From NCBI GenBank assembly GCA_905372345.1, contig CAJPPE010000073.1, forward strand, positions 1-7,388: a DNA stretch of 7,388 nucleotides, written 5' to 3'. Below are positions 4,441 through 7,388 of this stretch, piece by piece. The notes beneath the pieces are model-generated. The model was not told where the DNA came from and ran no database searches. It worked only from the letters and a program-made list of their open reading frames with translations. Made by a program: the position numbers and the translations under genes. How positions within the stretch are numbered: the stretch's first letter is position 1; every line of letters starts with the position of its first letter. The DNA is from an uncultured Treponema sp. (lineage in GTDB: Bacteria; Spirochaetota; Spirochaetia; Treponematales; Treponemataceae).

Positions 4441-6555
4441 TTAAAAGATTGTTATAATAGTTTTCATCGGCAAGCTGCGTGTTTTTATGTTCTTCTGTGC
4501 GGATATCATAAAATACCGGGTAAACACATAATCGTATTCGTTTTTCGGAGTAAAATTTTCATGCAAAACCCGATCCAATTCTTGTGCCGGAATAAAGACT
4601 ACCGCATCATAGCCGCTTGCTATGTCTATATCGTATAAAAAATCGGAAGGAAGTTCTGTAATGTATTTTTCAACGGTGAATTCTTTTTCCGCCATATCGT
4701 CTCCGGCACTGCCCATTCCGTAAAGAGTAATGGGAAAAGTTTTTATGCTTTCGTCAAAATAGGGAATATATTGTGCTTTGGAAAGCTCATCTTCAAGATT
4801 TTTCCGCACACTGTTAAAGACGACAAGACCGCGGTAATCGCTGTGTCCCGTTAGGGTTTTAAAATCTTCAGGCAAAAGACCTGCAAAGTACACCGAGATA
4901 ACCGCCTTACCGTTTTCCCGTTGAAAAAGTTTACCTTCCGCTTTTTTATAAAATCCCTTTTTTTTGAATTCGCTCGACAAAAACGCTTCGGGATACATAA
5001 ATGCATATTTTTGCGTGTAAATTAAATAATCCTTTTTGTTTAATTGCTCTTGCAGCCGCTGAAACGGTTCGGGTATCCCCTTCCTATGGGTGCGTAAAAA
5101 AATATGAAAATCGTAAATCTGTTCGATTTCCCAATAATTGCGTTGAATATGAATTCCCGTTTCCAACAGCAAAACAAAAAAAATGACGGTAAAAGAAAAG
5201 GTAACGAGGGCAGTGCTTGCTTTAAAAAGGACAAAGTTGTTTTTACGCAATTCCCCTTCAAGGCTTTTCGCCAGTCTTTTTCGTTTATCTTTTTTAAGCT
5301 CAAAGCCGCCTTTCAGTGCTTCGATAATACCCATACGGGAAAGCTTACGGGCGGGAAGACTTGCAGAAAGTGCAACACAGATAAAGACAAAGGCTGCCGT
5401 AATAAGATTCATCGCTATGCTGAACCGATAGCCCGAAATAAGTTGATACGGAGAACTTCCGGCAGCCTTTCTTATAAATTCGATAATAAGATACGAAAGG
5501 ATATTACCCGGAATAAGGCTGATAAGGGCGGCCGGCAGAGCTTGCTGCAATGCTTCTTTTACCACCAGTTTTCCAAGCTGCCTTCGTGAACAGCCGATAC
5601 TTTTATACATTGCAAGCATCCGTATTTTATCAAATGCCCAAATGCGGTAAATATTTTTAAGCATCAGCACAAAGACAAAAACGCTTCCCAAGGCAAGATA
5701 AAGGGGAAAAAGCGTTACCGTAAGAATTTGATTAAGTGAAATCTCTTCGCGGTCAAAGGCTCCGTACATGGAAAGCAGCATATCGTTGACAAAAAAGACA
5801 TCACGGTAGTCCTCGGTTTCCGGTTCAATTAAGGAGGCAAGGTCTTTTACGGTATCATATCCCTTCCACTTGTTTGCAAAAACAAGGGCGATGTTTGCGG
5901 CTTTTCCGTCTTTAAACGCATCACCTAAAGCCCGTGTTTTAACAACGGGATTCGCCGGAGTAAATGCACTGTTGGTTTTAAAAATACCGGTAACCGTAAA
6001 AGAGCGTTCTTCTTCAGGGCGGAACACTTCATCTTGTGCAGGATATTCTCCCGCAGAAACAATCCGTTCATTGACGGCTTCGGCGGCAGTTTCGGCTGCG
6101 GCTCCCTTGCGCTTAACAATGCGCTTTCCTGCGGTTATAGTCAATGTATCGCCCGTTGCAATGCCGAACCTTTCTTTAAATTCCAAAGAAATTATCAGTT
6201 CCGTGTTGTTTTGCGGAAAGCTCCCTTCAATCAGAACATCGCGGGTAAGCATACTGCCTTCCGCTTCTTCAAGCGTACACAAAATGCCCTTATATTGAAT
6301 AGAAATCAAATCACGAATAAGGTATGTTTCCTTGACATTTTTATGGGCGGCAATAAGACTGCGCACTTCCCGTGTAACGTTTTTGCGCGTAACAGCTTCG
6401 TAGGGAAAACGCTCTTTGATTGATGCAAGACTACCTGCATAAGAAGAATAACCGATATTCACAAAGAGCGAAAAAAATATACCGGTCATCGTAACGGCGA
6501 GGAGGACGGCTCCGTTTTTTTTCGTATCGTATTTTTTTAGACCGAGTTTTTTCAT
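4441..6555 (-). CDS. FtsX-like ABC transporter permease, N-terminal 4/5 (frameshifted)
   Basis: Inner-membrane permease partner of the ATPase upstream, 704 residues as it stands. Helix 1 is at 14-36, followed by an extracytoplasmic domain 37 to about 275 with an Ala/Glu/Lys-rich stretch near 144-185. FtsX domain 1 (277-412) has helices at about 279-299, 335-357 and 379-400, the loop RMLAMYKSIGCSRRQLGKL, and the closing PARKLSRMGIIEALKGG. A basic linker (419-438) leads to helix 5 (446-465) and a second extracytoplasmic domain. Real homology ends at about residue 682; the tail (MISAQKNIKTRS...) is out-of-frame. The start overlaps the ATPase stop as ATGA, with AAGGA 9 bases ahead. The family moves lipids, lipoproteins, peptides or drugs, or transmits mechanical force; the substrate is unknown. 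It lacks the asymmetrical ten-helix layout of BceB. Confidence 0.88.
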   Translation of the reverse strand: MKKLGLKKYDTKKNGAVLLAVTMTGIFFSLFVNIGYSSYAGSLASIKERFPYEAVTRKNVTREVRSLIAAHKNVKETYLIRDLISIQYKGILCTLEEAEGSMLTRDVLIEGSFPQNNTELIISLEFKERFGIATGDTLTITAGKRIVKRKGAAAETAAEAVNERIVSAGEYPAQDEVFRPEEERSFTVTGIFKTNSAFTPANPVVKTRALGDAFKDGKAANIALVFANKWKGYDTVKDLASLIEPETEDYRDVFFVNDMLLSMYGAFDREEISLNQILTVTLFPLYLALGSVFVFVLMLKNIYRIWAFDKIRMLAMYKSIGCSRRQLGKLVVKEALQQALPAALISLIPGNILSYLIIEFIRKAAGSSPYQLISGYRFSIAMNLITAAFVFICVALSASLPARKLSRMGIIEALKGGFELKKDKRKRLAKSLEGELRKNNFVLFKASTALVTFSFTVIFFVLLLETGIHIQRNYWEIEQIYDFHIFLRTHRKGIPEPFQRLQEQLNKKDYLIYTQKYAFMYPEAFLSSEFKKKGFYKKAEGKLFQRENGKAVISVYFAGLLPEDFKTLTGHSDYRGLVVFNSVRKNLEDELSKAQYIPYFDESIKTFPITLYGMGSAGDDMAEKEFTVEKYITELPSDFLYDIDIASGYDAVVFIPAQELDRVLHENFTPKNEYDYVFTRYFMISAQKNIKTRSLPMKTIITIF
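4510..4513 (-). other. frameshift site in the permease gene
   Basis: The coding strand reads TATTTTATG here. The protein pattern changes frame exactly around this T4 run, consistent with loss of one T from a former T5. No X-XXY-YYZ slippery heptamer in the zero frame is present, so programmed -1 frameshifting is not supported. Confidence 0.65.
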
Positions 6556-7229
6556 ACCGCTTCATCCTTCACAATTTTACCGTCCGACAATTCCACAATC
6601 CTTGAAGCACAAAGGGCAAGGCGTTCGTCATGTGTTACCATCAAAATTGTTTGATTGTATGTTTTATGTGCATATTGAAGCAGGCTCATAATCTCGTCGG
6701 TGTTTTTACGGTCAAGATTTCCGGTAGGCTCGTCCGCCAAAAGGAGAGCGGGTGAATAAATCAAGCTTCGTGCAATTGCCGCTCTTTGCTGCTGTCCGCC
6801 TGAAAGCTCATGCGGAAAACCGTTTAGCTTATTTTTTATACCGAGTTTTTCGGCAAGATTCATAAGTTTATCCTTGTCGATTTTTTGCTTATCGAGGATA
6901 AGCGGCAGGCTTATGTTTTTTTCAATCGACAAGTTCGGAATAAGATTATAAAACTGATAGACAAGTCCGACCTTCCGCCGTCTGAAAAGAGCAAGCTCAT
7001 CTTCCGTGTACTGTGAAATGTCTTCACCCTGAATAAAAATCTTCCCCGAATCGGGCGAATCCACCCCTCCCAAAATATGAAGAAGGGTGCTTTTGCCGCT
7101 CCCCGAAGAACCGACAATTGCAACAAATTCGCCCTTGTTTACCGAAAGGCTAACATTGTCCAATGCTTTTACCAGTGTATCCTCTGAACCGTAGGCCTTA
7201 TACACATTTTCAATACGTATAATTTCCAT
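6552..7229 (-). CDS. ABC transporter ATP-binding protein (MacB/LolD/YknY type)
   Basis: Cytoplasmic ATPase of 225 residues, the standard length for the stand-alone subunits that pair with FtsX-domain permeases. Motifs in order: Walker A GSSGSGKST (40-48), Q-loop YQFYNLIPN with Q92, signature LSGGQ (142-146), Walker B ALLLADEP with D166 and E167, D-loop NLD (171-173) and switch H200. The YQFYNLIPNLSIEKNI segment and the position of the signature are characteristic of the MacB/LolD/YknY group. All catalytic residues are intact. The ATG at 7229 is preceded by GAGG (7237-7234). The gene leads the operon, and its TGA overlaps the permease ATG by 4 bases, indicating translational coupling. With the permease split, this subunit may have no working partner in this sequence. 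Confidence 0.95.
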   Translation of the reverse strand: MEIIRIENVYKAYGSEDTLVKALDNVSLSVNKGEFVAIVGSSGSGKSTLLHILGGVDSPDSGKIFIQGEDISQYTEDELALFRRRKVGLVYQFYNLIPNLSIEKNISLPLILDKQKIDKDKLMNLAEKLGIKNKLNGFPHELSGGQQQRAAIARSLIYSPALLLADEPTGNLDRKNTDEIMSLLQYAHKTYNQTILMVTHDERLALCASRIVELSDGKIVKDEAV

Positions 7230-7274
7230 AAAACCTCACAATAAAAATAATAAGAATTTTTCTTTCCGGTGAAC

Positions 7275-7283
7275 ACCATAACA
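7275..7283 (-). promoter_or_regulatory. candidate extended -10 element of the ABC operon
   Basis: On the minus strand TGT-TATGGT (7283-7275) gives a TGn extended -10 with a 4/6 hexamer. No recognisable -35 lies 17 bp upstream (7303-7298); that position falls on a direct repeat instead, as in activator-dependent promoters. Transcription would start near 7268, a leader of about 40 nt. Tentative. Confidence 0.35.
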
Positions 7284-7293
7284 TATAAACCTT

Positions 7294-7310
7294 ACATTTA
7301 TGTGACATTT
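7294..7310 (-). promoter_or_regulatory. direct repeat, candidate response-regulator binding site
   Basis: On the minus strand AAATGT-CACAT-AAATGT gives two identical hexamers 11 bp apart, about one helical turn. The proximal copy ends 13 bp before the candidate -10. OmpR/PhoB-family dimers bind such tandem half-sites over or next to the -35 region. Recognition by the regulator encoded at 2208 is an inference; a related ACAT core at 7281-7284 (+ strand) may be a third, weaker copy. Confidence 0.35.
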
Positions 7311-7388
7311 CTAAAATATCCTGAAAAAGCCAGGGTATGTACTTTTCTATTTTGCACTGATGATTTGAGACTTTTTAAGTTCGTTTTA

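Larger units (their letters stand above)
3962..6555 (-). pseudogene. full-length ABC permease gene, split by a one-base frameshift
   Basis: Adding one base in the T4 run read on the minus strand at 4513-4510 (codon 682) joins the two frames into a single protein of about 864 residues. The joint would read ...DYVFTRYF-YDIRTEEHKN.... The merged product has the symmetrical two-half FtsX/MacB-like layout: helix, large extracytoplasmic domain, three helices, basic linker, then the same order again. The first frame runs on for 22 unrelated residues to a stop at 4441; the second frame is closed upstream by a TGA at 4559-4561, so the switch must lie between 4558 and 4441. Either a real strain-level inactivation or a homopolymer sequencing error. 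Confidence 0.8.
7230..7388. other. intergenic region upstream of the ABC operon
   Basis: These 159 bases carry the minus-strand promoter and repeat described separately. The only other structure seen is a small 4-bp-arm hairpin (CCTG...CAGG, 7320-7335). No coding frame of note starts or ends here; the neighbouring gene lies beyond the window. Confidence 0.5.

Noticed and set aside
4500..4520. Programmed -1 ribosomal frameshift joining the two permease frames
   Set aside because: The zero-frame codons TAT-TTT-ATG give no X-XXY-YYZ heptamer, and ABC permeases of this kind are not known to need recoding. A lost base is simpler.
5104..5589. 161-residue plus-strand frame inside the permease gene
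   Set aside because: Antisense to a conserved FtsX domain, with no membrane or domain pattern of its own and several competing overlapping frames.
5870..6423. Overlapping plus-strand frames of 142 and 129 residues inside the permease gene
   Set aside because: Both are complementary to the first extracytoplasmic domain; the residue patterns are low-information and neither has a convincing ribosome binding site.
2208..7229. BceRS-BceAB type antimicrobial peptide detoxification module
   Set aside because: The permease has two symmetrical FtsX halves with two large outer domains, not the BceB ten-helix form, and the kinase loop (about 50 residues) is longer than in typical BceS-type intramembrane sensors. 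A looser functional analogy remains possible.
1..7388. CRISPR arrays, tRNA or rRNA genes, insertion sequences
   Set aside because: No spaced repeats of CRISPR length, no tRNA-like cloverleaf or rRNA sequence, and no transposase or terminal inverted repeats were seen.

Overview
The window is an AT-rich bacterial segment whose gene content and compact layout fit a spirochaete, most likely an oral or host-associated Treponema of the T. denticola type. That assignment is an inference from overall composition, codon use and family resemblance; there is no rRNA or other marker to confirm it. It holds three functional blocks: a sugar transporter, a small toxin-antitoxin-like pair, and a two-component system facing an ABC transporter operon.

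Block 1 (1-1483, + strand): a good sigma70-type promoter and a strong ribosome binding site precede a complete 454-residue GPH-family (MelB-like) cation/sugar symporter. The residues that bind sugar and cation in MelB are all retained. No glycosidase or sugar kinase lies beside it in the window, so the substrate is open.

Block 2 (1487-2064, + strand): an extended -10 promoter drives a DUF4258 protein (GTG start) followed 3 bases later by a 78-residue YgiT/MqsA-type zinc-finger protein. This is the arrangement of a putative type II toxin-antitoxin module. The zinc-finger partner lacks the C-terminal helix-turn-helix of full MqsA. A 143-bp gap follows, containing a perfect 20-bp AT-rich palindrome and a 13-codon ORF with its own ribosome binding site.

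Block 3 (2208-7388): an OmpR-family response regulator and a membrane sensor histidine kinase lie on the + strand and converge, with only 3 bp between stop codons, on a minus-strand ABC operon. That operon is a MacB/LolD-type ATPase translationally coupled (ATGA overlap) to a large two-half FtsX-domain permease. The permease is broken by a single-base frameshift near 4510-4513: the first 682 codons are in one frame and the last ~181 in another, so the intact gene would give about 864 residues. Upstream of the ABC operon a direct repeat (AAATGT, 11-bp period) sits where the -35 element of an extended -10 promoter would be, the layout expected for activation by an OmpR-type regulator. The simplest reading is a signal-responsive export or envelope-stress module in which the two-component system controls the transporter, with the transporter possibly inactivated in this strain (or the frameshift being a sequencing error).
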